64,000 nucleotides of DNA, taken from assembly GCA_009995045.1 (NCBI GenBank), contig JAACQG010000005.1, positions 166,360 to 230,359 of the forward strand, in the 5' to 3' direction. Both the position numbers and the translations under genes were made by a program. The DNA is from Alphaproteobacteria bacterium. GTDB taxonomy: Bacteria; Pseudomonadota; Alphaproteobacteria; Micavibrionales; Micavibrionaceae. Numbering within the stretch: position 1 is the first letter of the stretch; each line of letters starts with the position of its first letter. A model generated the notes under the pieces. The model did no database searches. It saw only the letters and a list, made by a program, of their open reading frames with translations, and was not told where the DNA came from. Shown in pieces: positions 18,287-26,592 of the stretch.

Positions 18287-18315
18287 AAAAAAGCGAGGTT
18301 TAGCCTCGCTTTTTT
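18287..18315. terminator. Bidirectional intrinsic terminator
   Basis: A perfect symmetrical hairpin AAAAAAGCGAGG, loop TTTAG, CCTCGCTTTTTT. It ends dnaA on one side and the glycine-zipper lipoprotein gene, whose stop is 2 bp away, on the other. Confidence 0.92.
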
Positions 18316-18316
18316 G

Positions 18317-18547
18317 TTAATCGTCTAGATCAATGTCATCTTCGTCAGTGAGTGCGCCGGTAGCTGCGCCTACTGCTGCGCCCACTGCTGCTCCTGTTAC
18401 AACGCTTCCGCCCGTCACAGCGGCGCCTGCTGCGCCAACGCCTGCGCCGATACCGCCGCCGCTCAGGCTGCGATCAGTTTTTGAGCTTCCGCATGCTGCG
18501 ATTGATAAGCTTGCAAATGATAAAAGTATGATGGTTAAAAATTTCAT
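18317..18547 (-). CDS. Glycine-zipper lipoprotein
   Basis: A 76-residue small envelope lipoprotein. The signal peptide ends in the lipobox LSIAAC, with lipid attachment to Cys19. The mature part is almost entirely Gly/Ala/Val repeats with GxxxG spacing (residues 30-65), the glycine-zipper type that packs membrane helices, and ends in the acidic tail DEDDIDLDD. A strong AAGGAAGG ribosome binding site precedes the start. Relatives are often stress-related outer-membrane or periplasmic lipoproteins; a specific role cannot be assigned. It converges with dnaA and diverges from the biotin operon. Confidence 0.85.
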   Translation of the reverse strand: MKFLTIILLSFASLSIAACGSSKTDRSLSGGGIGAGVGAAGAAVTGGSVVTGAAVGAAVGAATGALTDEDDIDLDD

Positions 18548-18788
18548 ATGTTACCTTCCTTTCCTCTTTTCAACGAGCGAGGTTTGAAAAAAGTTCATCA
18601 TAATTGTGAAAAAATTTGGCGTGGTGCTTTGCGTGTGAAGTGAAGGCTAAACCATAAACGCGTTTAAAAGGGCGCTGTAGTCGCGCAAGTGTGGGATTTC
18701 GTCTTTGAAAATTAATTATGGGACGAAATTGTGGTTTTTCGCAAAAAAGAAATGTACGGCGAGGATTTGGTGGTTTAAAACTTACGTT

Positions 18789-19811
18789 ATGACACATACA
18801 ATTGAAGAGGTGCGGGCGCTCTATAAAAAGCCGTTATTGGATTTGATTTATGATGCTGCTACGGCGCATCGGGCGAATCATGATCATCACGAAATGCAAA
18901 TGTGTACATTGCTGTCGATTAAGACGGGCGGATGCGCGGAGGATTGCAAATATTGTTCTCAGTCGATCTATAATAATACCGATCTTGAAAAAGAGATTTT
19001 GATGAAAACCGATGAGGTTTTGGCGCAAGCACGGGCCGCGAAAGAAGCGGGGTCAACCCGATTTTGCATGGGGGCTGCGTGGCCGCGTGTGCTTGATGGG
19101 CGTGCATTTGATCGTGTGTGCGACATGGTCAAGGGCGTTTCCGATATGGGGATGGAGGCGTGTTGTACGCTTGGTATGCTCACCGAGGATCAGGCGCATA
19201 AGCTTAAAGAGGCGGGATTGACGGCGTATAATCACAATCTTGATACATCCGAAGAATTTTACGACAAAATCATCACAACCCGCTCTTACCAAGAGCGTCT
19301 TGATACACTTGCGAATGTCGCAAAAGCGGGCATTAGTGCATGTTGTGGCGGGATTTTGGGGCTCGGTGAGGATGAAGATGATCGTATCTCCTTGCTCCAC
19401 ACACTCAGCAATCTAAACCCGCAGCCAGAGAGCGTGCCGATTAACATGCTTGTACCGGTTGAGGGGACGCCATTGGCGAAAGTTGAGCGATTGGATATTT
19501 TTGAATGGATCAGATGTATTGCCGTTGCGCGCATATTGATGCCAAAGGCGATGGTGCGTTTATCCGCAGGTCGCTTGGAGATTTCGAAAGAGGCGCAAGC
19601 GATGGCGTTCATGGCGGGTGCGAATGCGATCTTTACGGGTGAAAAATTGCTGACGACGGCAAACCCAGAGGCGGATTTTGATTATACGCTTCTTGGGGAG
19701 CTTGGTATGACACCGCGCGTGCCATACAAAGATGGTGTTGCAGTGACAGAGCAGGGCGGCGGATGCGGCAAGCCTGGTGGTTGTGGGTGCGCGTCTCAAG
19801 AGGCCGCTTGA
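18789..19811 (+). CDS. bioB: Biotin synthase
   Basis: A radical SAM enzyme that inserts sulfur into dethiobiotin. The 340-residue product has the CxxxCxxC cluster motif in CAEDCKYCSQS near residue 52, the preceding LLSIKTGG, and the [2Fe-2S] site region with RLSAGR. I start at the ATG at 18789; an upstream 28-codon extension is open but does not resemble the family. The C-terminus is odd: a short Gly/Cys-rich tail (GGGCGKPGGCGC) with three extra cysteines beyond the catalytic core. First gene of the biotin operon; bioF overlaps its stop codon. Confidence 0.97.
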   Translation: MTHTIEEVRALYKKPLLDLIYDAATAHRANHDHHEMQMCTLLSIKTGGCAEDCKYCSQSIYNNTDLEKEILMKTDEVLAQARAAKEAGSTRFCMGAAWPRVLDGRAFDRVCDMVKGVSDMGMEACCTLGMLTEDQAHKLKEAGLTAYNHNLDTSEEFYDKIITTRSYQERLDTLANVAKAGISACCGGILGLGEDEDDRISLLHTLSNLNPQPESVPINMLVPVEGTPLAKVERLDIFEWIRCIAVARILMPKAMVRLSAGRLEISKEAQAMAFMAGANAIFTGEKLLTTANPEADFDYTLLGELGMTPRVPYKDGVAVTEQGGGCGKPGGCGCASQEAA

Positions 19812-20935
19812 TAGATTTTCATGACAAGATCGACGCGTTAAAGGCAAAAGGGCGATATCGTAGCCTGACGCTGCCGCGCGGCGTGGATCTGACGTCCAAT
19901 GATTATTTGGGTTTGGCGGGGCATCCTGTGTTGCGGGAGGCGGCGATCTCTTATTTGCAAAATGGCGGCGATATTGGTGCGGGTGGCTCGCGGTTGTTGC
20001 GTGGACATTGCGCCGAACATGCGGCATTAGAAGAGTATGCGGCAATGTTTTTTGCGGCGCCGCGCGCGTTGTATTTGTCTTCGGGTTATCAGGCGAATGT
20101 CACATTGTTTCAAACACTTGCGACGCGACATGATGTGATTATCTTTGATGAATATGTGCATGCATCGGCGCGGGAGGGAATTCAAAACTCTCACGCGCAG
20201 CATATGCGTGTGCAGCATAATGATGTAAACGCATTTGAAGATGCGTGCAAAAATGCGCAGCAAAAAGTGTCCGCGACGGCGGGCGGTAAAATCTGGATTT
20301 CGATTGAATCTGTTTATTCCATGGATGGGGATGTTGCGCCGCTTGATGCGTTATATAAATTGGCGGAGCGATATGATGCGATGCTTGTGATTGATGAGGC
20401 GCATGGCACAGGTGTGATGGGCGCAAACGGCAAGGGCGTTTCGGAAGAATTGATAGCGCAGCATGGATATGCGCGGATTGTTACGCTGCACACATGCGGA
20501 AAAGCGATGGGTGTTGCGGGCAGTTTGATGTGCGCGTCTGATGGTGTGATTGACATGATGATTAATGCTGCGCGCGGATTTATATACTCCACCGCGCCAA
20601 TGCCACTGCAGGCATATTTGGTGCAAAAATCACTTGAAATTATTGGGTCGGGTGAGGGTGATGTGCGGCGGGCGCGGCTCGATGGTTTGAATAAAAAGGC
20701 GCAGCAAATTTTCGGCGGATCAGGAACATGTATTGTGCCGATTGTTATTGGTGATGATGCACGCGCCGTTGAGATCGCGGATATGCTGCAGCGAAAAGGA
20801 TGGGATATTCGTGCCATCCGCCCACCAAGCGTCCCCGAAGCAACCGCGCGTTTGCGTTTGTCGTTGAACGCGGATTTGGGCGAGGATGTGTTGGATGCGT
20901 TTGCTGCGGATTATGCGGGTATTGTTAACAGCTAA
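19808..20935 (+). CDS. bioF: 8-amino-7-oxononanoate synthase
   Basis: A PLP enzyme that condenses pimeloyl-ACP or pimeloyl-CoA with alanine. The product has 375 residues. Signatures are DEAHGTGVMG and the PLP lysine Lys232 in HTCGKAMG. I choose the TTG at 19808: it overlaps the bioB stop codon (TTGA) and has AAGAGG 6 bases upstream inside bioB, so the two are translationally coupled. The in-frame ATG at 19763 would give a 15-residue Trp-rich extension unlike the family. Downstream, 19 bp away, is an unknown membrane-anchored protein. Confidence 0.95.
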   Translation: MIDFHDKIDALKAKGRYRSLTLPRGVDLTSNDYLGLAGHPVLREAAISYLQNGGDIGAGGSRLLRGHCAEHAALEEYAAMFFAAPRALYLSSGYQANVTLFQTLATRHDVIIFDEYVHASAREGIQNSHAQHMRVQHNDVNAFEDACKNAQQKVSATAGGKIWISIESVYSMDGDVAPLDALYKLAERYDAMLVIDEAHGTGVMGANGKGVSEELIAQHGYARIVTLHTCGKAMGVAGSLMCASDGVIDMMINAARGFIYSTAPMPLQAYLVQKSLEIIGSGEGDVRRARLDGLNKKAQQIFGGSGTCIVPIVIGDDARAVEIADMLQRKGWDIRAIRPPSVPEATARLRLSLNADLGEDVLDAFAADYAGIVNS

Positions 20936-20954
20936 AATTACATGGGGGCTAAGC

Positions 20955-21662
20955 ATGAAGATATTTTCTGGTCTTATTATTGGTGTTTTATTGATCGCGG
21001 GCGCAGCCTTTGCGGTGGCGCAGGTTGCGGATAGCGGCGCGAAGTCTTCTTATAACTGGCGCTACAAAATGACCGTGACGGTGGACACACCCGAAGGTGA
21101 AGTCTCGGGCAGTGCGGTGCATGAGATTAGAAATTCCCTCTATGGCTCGCCTTTATCGCAAGGCGGCAACCCCGGTAAAATCAGTGGTGAGGCGGTTGTT
21201 GTTGATCTGGGGGAGCGTGGAGTTTTATTCGCGCTGATTTCGGATCGATCGGATAACCGTTTTAGCGAAAATTTCCCCGTGCCCGGAAAGGTTGGCGCGA
21301 TCGGCAGTACAACGCCCGAAGGGATCAAATATCAATCCTCGCTGCCCGTTGGCACAAAAGCGGTTTTAGACCCGCACACCCCGCAAGGCTACCCCAAGCT
21401 TGTGACGTTTACCGATATGGATGATCCGAAATCCGTCACTTTGGTGCAGGAATGGGAACGCCGCGGCGAAGCCGGCTATGCGTTTAATGATCAACGTTTG
21501 CTCAAAGCCGATCGGTTTGAGGAATTGTTTGGTGAGGGTGTGCGGCTGAAAGAGATTACGATTGAGATTGCCGATGAACCCGTGACGTGGGGCGTGGTTA
21601 AAAAATATTTAGGCCAACGTCGAGCAGTTGGCCCTTATGAGTTTATTAAGGGAGAAAAATAA
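20955..21662 (+). CDS. Membrane-anchored or secreted protein in biotin operon
   Basis: A 235-residue protein with an N-terminal hydrophobic segment (residues 4-24), which may be a signal peptide or anchor. The rest is periplasmic-looking and rich in beta-prone segments, with short motifs VTVDTPEGEVSG, SGEAVVVDLGERG and VTFTDMDDPKSV. I recognise no catalytic motif. The ATG at 20955 is 19 bp after bioF. Its stop overlaps the start of the next small gene (TAATG). The position inside the biotin operon may be incidental or may mark an uncharacterised step; no function is claimed. Confidence 0.75.
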   Translation: MKIFSGLIIGVLLIAGAAFAVAQVADSGAKSSYNWRYKMTVTVDTPEGEVSGSAVHEIRNSLYGSPLSQGGNPGKISGEAVVVDLGERGVLFALISDRSDNRFSENFPVPGKVGAIGSTTPEGIKYQSSLPVGTKAVLDPHTPQGYPKLVTFTDMDDPKSVTLVQEWERRGEAGYAFNDQRLLKADRFEELFGEGVRLKEITIEIADEPVTWGVVKKYLGQRRAVGPYEFIKGEK

Positions 21663-22090
21663 TGTCACTTAAACCTGAGCTAATGCACGCAATTCTCTCA
21701 ATGGACGCATATAATCGCGGGTATGACGCCTCTATTGAATTAAGTAATGGCGGTGTTGGTGATGCCGAAATTGCCAAAACGACATTAGACGGTATTACTG
21801 TGAACCTAGATTCTATTATTATTCGTGATCCGGTCACAGGCGAAAGATTAGACGACGATATAGGCTTCTACGCCCTCGCTTACGATTACAACGGCGAAAC
21901 CATCATTTCCTATCGGGGGACGGATTATCCGGAAGAAGATGGCAAAGTCACAGTCGCGGGCCAGGAAATCTATAAGGATATCTATCACGGTTGGTCATTA
22001 GGCGACGGCAATTTGATGAGCGAGCAAGGCCAAATTTTTACCAATAAGTTTTCAAAGTCGTTAATAGCGGAAGCTCCATCGCTTTTTTAA
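21662..22090 (+). CDS. Truncated lipase-like (alpha/beta hydrolase) N-terminal fragment
   Basis: A 142-residue protein resembling the N-terminal part of lipase class 3-like hydrolases: MHAILSMDAYNRGYD, then FYALAYDYNGETIISYRGTD (the RGT oxyanion-strand motif), then HGWSLGDGN. The frame stops before the expected nucleophile elbow GHSLGG, so no catalytic serine site is present. It has a good GGGAG ribosome binding site and overlaps the previous stop by one base, so it is probably translated. It may be a decayed remnant or a repurposed N-terminal domain. bioD follows 62 bp later. Confidence 0.6.
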   Translation: MSLKPELMHAILSMDAYNRGYDASIELSNGGVGDAEIAKTTLDGITVNLDSIIIRDPVTGERLDDDIGFYALAYDYNGETIISYRGTDYPEEDGKVTVAGQEIYKDIYHGWSLGDGNLMSEQGQIFTNKFSKSLIAEAPSLF

Positions 22091-22152
22091 ACACGCTTTA
22101 TGGGTAATGATTTGACTCGCAATCGTGGCTTGGTTTGTTTACAAAAAGAGTT

Positions 22153-22791
22153 ATGGCGAATAAATGCATTATTACGGGGACCGATACGGATATCGGCAAG
22201 ACGGTTGTGGCGGGCATGCTCTCGCTGGCGCTTGGCGCGTCCTATTGGAAGCCGATACAGGCGGGCGTTGAAGGCGGCGTGGATACCAAAGCCGTACAAA
22301 AGATGACGGGGCTACCCGCGGAGCGATTCTTGCCCGAGAGCTATGTCCTGTCCGAGCCATTATCGCCGCATCGTTCGGCGGAATTGGATGATGTGACGAT
22401 CAAGGTTGATGATCTTACAATCCCTGATACATCCGATCCATTGATTATCGAGGGTGCGGGCGGGTTGATGGTGCCGTTGAGTCGTAAGAATTTGATGATT
22501 AATTTGTTCCGCAAATGGAATGAAGACCAGCATGTGCCGGTTATTTTGGTGGCGCGTACGGGGCTGGGTACGATTAATCATACGTTATTGTCGCTGGAGG
22601 CTCTGTGGGCGCGTAATATTCCGATCCATGGGATCATTTTTGTGGGCGAGGATAATCCCGATAATATCAATACGATAGCAGAGTTTTCCGATGTAAAAGT
22701 GCTCGGTAGACTTCCAATCCTTGACTCTTTGGATTCAAAATCTTTAAGTAAGGCATTCGATGATAATTTTAATCTTGAGGATTTTAGCTAA
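22153..22791 (+). CDS. bioD: Dethiobiotin synthetase
   Basis: ATP-dependent carboxylation of 7,8-diaminononanoate to dethiobiotin. The 212-residue product carries the P-loop GTDTDIGKT at residues 9-17 and EGAGGLMVPL near residue 100. I start at 22153 (AAGAG ribosome binding site); six upstream codons are open. Its stop is immediately followed by the GTG start of bioA, with no intervening base, so the pair is coupled. Confidence 0.96.
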   Translation: MANKCIITGTDTDIGKTVVAGMLSLALGASYWKPIQAGVEGGVDTKAVQKMTGLPAERFLPESYVLSEPLSPHRSAELDDVTIKVDDLTIPDTSDPLIIEGAGGLMVPLSRKNLMINLFRKWNEDQHVPVILVARTGLGTINHTLLSLEALWARNIPIHGIIFVGEDNPDNINTIAEFSDVKVLGRLPILDSLDSKSLSKAFDDNFNLEDFS

Positions 22792-24108
22792 GTGAGCAAT
22801 CGCGTTTCACCCGTCTGGCACCCTATGACCCAACATAAAGTGTTTGGGCCTGCGGTTCATATCGAACGGGCGGAAGGGGCGTATTTGTACCAACGCAACG
22901 GCAAAAAGATTATCGATGGTATTTCATCATGGTGGGTGAATACCCATGGGCATTGCCACCCGAAAATCGTCGCCGCCGTGCAAGAGCAGGTTGGCAAGTT
23001 AGAGCAGGTGATCTTTGCCGGATTTACCCATGAGCCCGCCGAGAAATTAACGCGTAAATTGCTAAGCGCGGTGAAATCGCGTTTTCACCGGATGCAAGGC
23101 AAGCGGATTGAATTTGCGTTTTATTCCGATAGCGGCTCTACGGCGATTGAGGTCGCGATGAAGATGGCGGCGGGATATTTCGCGCAAAATGGCGATCCGC
23201 GGACGAAAATTTTGGCGCTTGAGGGTGGTTATCACGGCGATACGTTCGGGACGATGTCTGCGGGTGCGCGCGGCGTCTTTAATCAAATGTACGCGCCGTT
23301 TTTATTTGATGTGGCGCATCTTCCTTTCCCACATGAAGGCAAGGAAGAGCAGGTTCTGGCCAAGCTTGATGCATGGCTGAAGAAACATGGTGAGGAATGC
23401 GCGGCGTTTATCTTTGAGCCGATCGTGCAGGGCGCGGCGGGGATGCAGGTTTATTCGGGCGATGTTTTGTCCAAGATGGCGGCAAAATGCCGTGAATACG
23501 GAATATTGCTGATTGCGGATGAGGTTATGACGGGGTTTGGTCGCACGGGGACGATGTTCGCAAGTGAGCAGGCCAATATCATCCCTGACTTTCTTTGTTT
23601 GTCGAAAGGGCTTACCGGTGGTTTCTTGCCGATGGGGGCGACTTTGACGCATCGTGATATCTATAAGGCGTTTTATCATGATGAGAAATCGAAACAGTTT
23701 TTCCATTCTACATCCTTTACCGCCAATCCTATGGCATGTGCGGCGGCGCTGGCGAGTTTGGAGATTTGGGAAGAGGAAGATGTGCTTGCGGATGTCGCGC
23801 GGATTGAGGGCGAGCATCTGAAGGCGGCGGCGTGGTATATGGCGCGTCCTGATGTGCTTGATGTGCGGGTTAAGGGCGGGATTTTCGCCGTGGATGTGCG
23901 CGATGATGTGTCCGGGTATTTGTCTTCTATCGCAACGGATATATATGATTTCATGCTTGAGAATGGCGTTCTCTTGCGGCCGATTGGCAATACGGTTTAT
24001 ATATTGCCGCCATACTGCATAAAAAATAAAGATTTGGAGATAATCTATGAAACACTCTGGCGATCCTTGGACAGCCTCCGGAATGAAGGTGTCCAACAAG
24101 CAGCATGA
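22792..24108 (+). CDS. bioA: Adenosylmethionine-8-amino-7-oxononanoate aminotransferase
   Basis: A PLP enzyme that converts KAPA to DAPA using SAM as amino donor. The 438-residue product has SSWWVNTHGH near residue 45, DEVMTGFGRTG, and the PLP lysine Lys272 in LSKGLTGG. It starts with GTG directly after the bioD stop. The last 62 bp overlap the start of the ferritin-like gene in another frame, an unusually long same-strand overlap that implies fixed co-expression. Confidence 0.97.
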   Translation: MSNRVSPVWHPMTQHKVFGPAVHIERAEGAYLYQRNGKKIIDGISSWWVNTHGHCHPKIVAAVQEQVGKLEQVIFAGFTHEPAEKLTRKLLSAVKSRFHRMQGKRIEFAFYSDSGSTAIEVAMKMAAGYFAQNGDPRTKILALEGGYHGDTFGTMSAGARGVFNQMYAPFLFDVAHLPFPHEGKEEQVLAKLDAWLKKHGEECAAFIFEPIVQGAAGMQVYSGDVLSKMAAKCREYGILLIADEVMTGFGRTGTMFASEQANIIPDFLCLSKGLTGGFLPMGATLTHRDIYKAFYHDEKSKQFFHSTSFTANPMACAAALASLEIWEEEDVLADVARIEGEHLKAAAWYMARPDVLDVRVKGGIFAVDVRDDVSGYLSSIATDIYDFMLENGVLLRPIGNTVYILPPYCIKNKDLEIIYETLWRSLDSLRNEGVQQAA

Positions 24109-24709
24109 AGCGCCTGTTCGTGATTTCCTTGAAGCGATTATAGACCAGCCAAAGGCGCATGCGAAATTCCTCAACATGCTTTCTATGCTTGAGCATATGG
24201 GCAGCCGTAAGATTATGGTGAGCCAGATGGATCGCGGGGATGTGCTCTCTCAAGACACGCTTCAGCATCTCGCCGAAGAGGCGCGGCATGCTTATTTCTT
24301 TAAACGCCATGCCGAGCGGATTAACGGCGCGCCGATGGATGGATGGCTTGATGCCAACACCATGACCCGTGTGCCTGCGCTGATGTATTTTGGGCGTATG
24401 GATGCGGGCATTTCCAAGCGCGTGGGCAATGACGACGCTTATGGTTGGGTGTCGCTGATTATCGAACTTCGTGCATGCTGGCTTTACGGGATTTACAATG
24501 ACGTTGTTGAGCGCGCAGATTTTCATTTGCCGCTTAAGGGATTGCTCGCGGAAGAAGATCATCATCTCGCGGAAATGTTCGAGATGTGCGGCGAGAATCA
24601 CGACCTGCTGAAAGAGCTTTCGGCTTATGAGACGTCGCTTTTTGAAAAGCTCTGGAGCGCGTTAGAGGGTGAATTTTCAAGCACGGTGGATAATCGCGAA
24701 GCCGCGTAA
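24047..24709 (+). CDS. Ferritin-like di-iron protein in biotin operon
   Basis: A 220-residue four-helix ferritin-like protein. The metal ligands can be laid out as Glu49, Glu78-x2-His81, Glu140 and Glu170-x2-His173 (or 169/172), the pattern of di-iron oxidases and oxygenases. There is no signal peptide. The ATG has GGAGA upstream within the last codons of bioA, overlapping it by 62 bp. bioC and bioH, which make the pimeloyl precursor in E. coli, are absent from this cluster, so one hypothesis is that this protein contributes to pimelate supply by oxidation, as BioI (a P450) does in Bacillus. That is inference; the ligand pattern and operon position are what the sequence shows. Confidence 0.75.
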   Translation: MKHSGDPWTASGMKVSNKQHEAPVRDFLEAIIDQPKAHAKFLNMLSMLEHMGSRKIMVSQMDRGDVLSQDTLQHLAEEARHAYFFKRHAERINGAPMDGWLDANTMTRVPALMYFGRMDAGISKRVGNDDAYGWVSLIIELRACWLYGIYNDVVERADFHLPLKGLLAEEDHHLAEMFEMCGENHDLLKELSAYETSLFEKLWSALEGEFSSTVDNREAA

Positions 24710-24710
24710 T

Positions 24711-25292
24711 TCATTCATATAGTTTTGCAAAAGCTGAATTTGAATCTGTCTCTATTGAAACTTCTCTTCGCCAACTGCCTGGTTTGTATGGTGATAAGTA
24801 GTTAATTTTTATGGTGAGATCATGTAAAGAAGGATCTATAAATGAGCAGTCTGATTTTGATAAAATTATAACATCATAATTTAACGGTGCTTTATCATTG
24901 CTCGCTTTGTTGTTTAAAAACTTTAAAAAATGTTCGTATTTTAATCGTGACATCCACTCGTAGACTAGAAAACCTACATTGCATGCTAAAAACCTTACGC
25001 TTTGATTGTTTATTTCGCCCTCCCATGTTTCGTAACATCGTCCATGTTTTTCTGAGCTGGAGCTAAGCTTGTTTATAAAAATTCCACCTTTATCTAATAA
25101 TTGTTCTCTCACTATATCCCAAACGGCGCTTTTTCCTGCGTTTTCGGGGCTTTGAAGAGAGATTATTATTGGTTTGAGATCAGAGGGGTCCCTATTTGCA
25201 ATCATGTTGGTAATGATTGCAGCTATATCAATTCCAAGTTTTTCAATGTCGGCACGAGACTCGAAGGCAAATGTTTTACTTAATTTGGACAT
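24711..25292 (-). CDS. P-loop NTPase-like protein of unknown function
   Basis: A 193-residue protein with a P-loop-like sequence SPENAGKSAV near residue 50, preceded by a hydrophobic strand (IIISLQ). A second hydrophobic strand (YDVIILSKSD) lies near residue 140. The ending, SWRREVSIET, and its size recall TsaE-type ATPases, but the usual GDLGAGKT is not present and the match is weak. The gene is AT-rich compared with bioA and dnaN on either side. It converges with the ferritin-like gene and is divergent from dnaN, which suggests an insertion between the biotin operon and dnaN. Confidence 0.55.
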   Translation of the reverse strand: MSKLSKTFAFESRADIEKLGIDIAAIITNMIANRDPSDLKPIIISLQSPENAGKSAVWDIVREQLLDKGGIFINKLSSSSEKHGRCYETWEGEINNQSVRFLACNVGFLVYEWMSRLKYEHFLKFLNNKASNDKAPLNYDVIILSKSDCSFIDPSLHDLTIKINYLSPYKPGSWRREVSIETDSNSAFAKLYE

Positions 25293-25372
25293 CTTTCATT
25301 CAATAAAGATTTTTTTAATTATGTCAATTTAATATTTTTGATGATACATGCATATCTCAAGTACTATCTAGC

Positions 25373-25400
25373 TTGCGCGGGTTTGTCAGTGTGCTACTCT
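25373..25400 (+). promoter_or_regulatory. Candidate dnaN promoter
   Basis: TTGCGC (25373-25378) and TACTCT (25395-25400) with a 16-bp spacer, 35 bp before the dnaN start. The match to sigma-70 boxes is moderate, but dnaN must have its own promoter here because the upstream neighbour is on the opposite strand. Confidence 0.35.
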
Positions 25401-25435
25401 CTGATTCTTACAATTTGATATGAAAGAGTATTCCT

Positions 25436-26551
25436 ATGAAGCTTAGCATCGAGCGCGCAGCCCTATTGAGATCATTGAACCACGTACAAAGCGTTGTTGA
25501 ACGTCGCAATACCATTCCGATCCTTTCAAATGTTTTGCTGAAAGCCGAAGATGGTGCGTTGTCACTTGCGACGACGGATATGGATCTTGAAATCAATGAA
25601 TCTGTGGCTGCGAATGTAAGCGAAGCGGGCGCAACGACTGCGCCGGCGCATACATTGCATGACATTGTGCGCAAGCTTCCCGATGGCAGTGATGTTGAAT
25701 TGTCATTGAACGCCGAAGGCACGCAGATGATTGTTAAATCTGGTCGCTCACAATTTAAACTTTCATGTCTTCCAACGACGGATTTCCCTGAAATCGGGAC
25801 TGGTGATTTGCCAACGTCATTCGCGCTTCCTGCGGCTGATCTTCGTGCGCTCATTGACCGTACGAAATTTGCGATGAGCACGGAAGAGACACGTTATTAT
25901 TTGAACGGTATTTACCTTCACCAAGCCGAGCAAGGCGGCGTTGCTGTGCTTCGCGCTGTGGCGACTGATGGTCACCGTCTTGCGCGGTTTGAAATGCCTT
26001 TGCCAGAAGGTGCGGCAGGTATGCCGGGCATCATTATTCCACGCAAAGCCATTGGCGAGCTTCGTAAGCTTTCCGATGATGCGGCGGATTCGATTGTGAT
26101 TACATTGTCCGAGAATAAGATCCGCTTTGCGTTTGATCATATTATTCTGACATCCAAGCTTATCGACGGGACATTCCCTGATTATCAACGCGTTATCCCC
26201 GAAGGCAATGACAAGATTGTCGAAGTGGATGCGAAGCTTTTGACATCTGCGGTTGACCGTGTATCCACGATTTCTGATGGTAAATCACGCGCGATCAAAA
26301 TTGCGATGAATGGCAAATTGATGACGATCTCTGCGTCTTCTGCGGAAGCGGGAAGTGCGACGGAAGAAGTCGAAGTCAACGGCGATACAGATATCGAGAT
26401 TGGCTTTAACGCGAAATATCTTCTTGATATTACATCGCAAATCGAAGGCGAAGGCTGTCGTTTTACTTTGGCTGATCCGGCGAGTCCGACAATCATCCAA
26501 GATAATTCGGATACAAGCGCGCTATACGTGTTGATGCCGTTGCGGGTTTAG
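25436..26551 (+). CDS. dnaN: DNA polymerase III sliding clamp (beta subunit)
   Basis: The 371-residue processivity clamp, of standard length, with three similar domains. It starts MKLSIERAALLRSLNHVQSVVERRNTIPIL, and ends with the family tail SALYVLMPLRV. Replication genes dnaA and recF lie several kilobases to either side instead of adjacent, and a membrane-protein gene follows 41 bp on. Confidence 0.98.
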   Translation: MKLSIERAALLRSLNHVQSVVERRNTIPILSNVLLKAEDGALSLATTDMDLEINESVAANVSEAGATTAPAHTLHDIVRKLPDGSDVELSLNAEGTQMIVKSGRSQFKLSCLPTTDFPEIGTGDLPTSFALPAADLRALIDRTKFAMSTEETRYYLNGIYLHQAEQGGVAVLRAVATDGHRLARFEMPLPEGAAGMPGIIIPRKAIGELRKLSDDAADSIVITLSENKIRFAFDHIILTSKLIDGTFPDYQRVIPEGNDKIVEVDAKLLTSAVDRVSTISDGKSRAIKIAMNGKLMTISASSAEAGSATEEVEVNGDTDIEIGFNAKYLLDITSQIEGEGCRFTLADPASPTIIQDNSDTSALYVLMPLRV

Positions 26552-26592
26552 AGCTATCGGCGTCTTTCTCCGAAGTGTAATGAGGGTGGGGA

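Noticed and set aside
23302-24601. Long minus-strand frames antisense to bioA and the ferritin-like gene
   Set aside because: Both are opposite strongly supported coding sequences and are rich in His and Arg, typical of antisense frames; no independent start signal.
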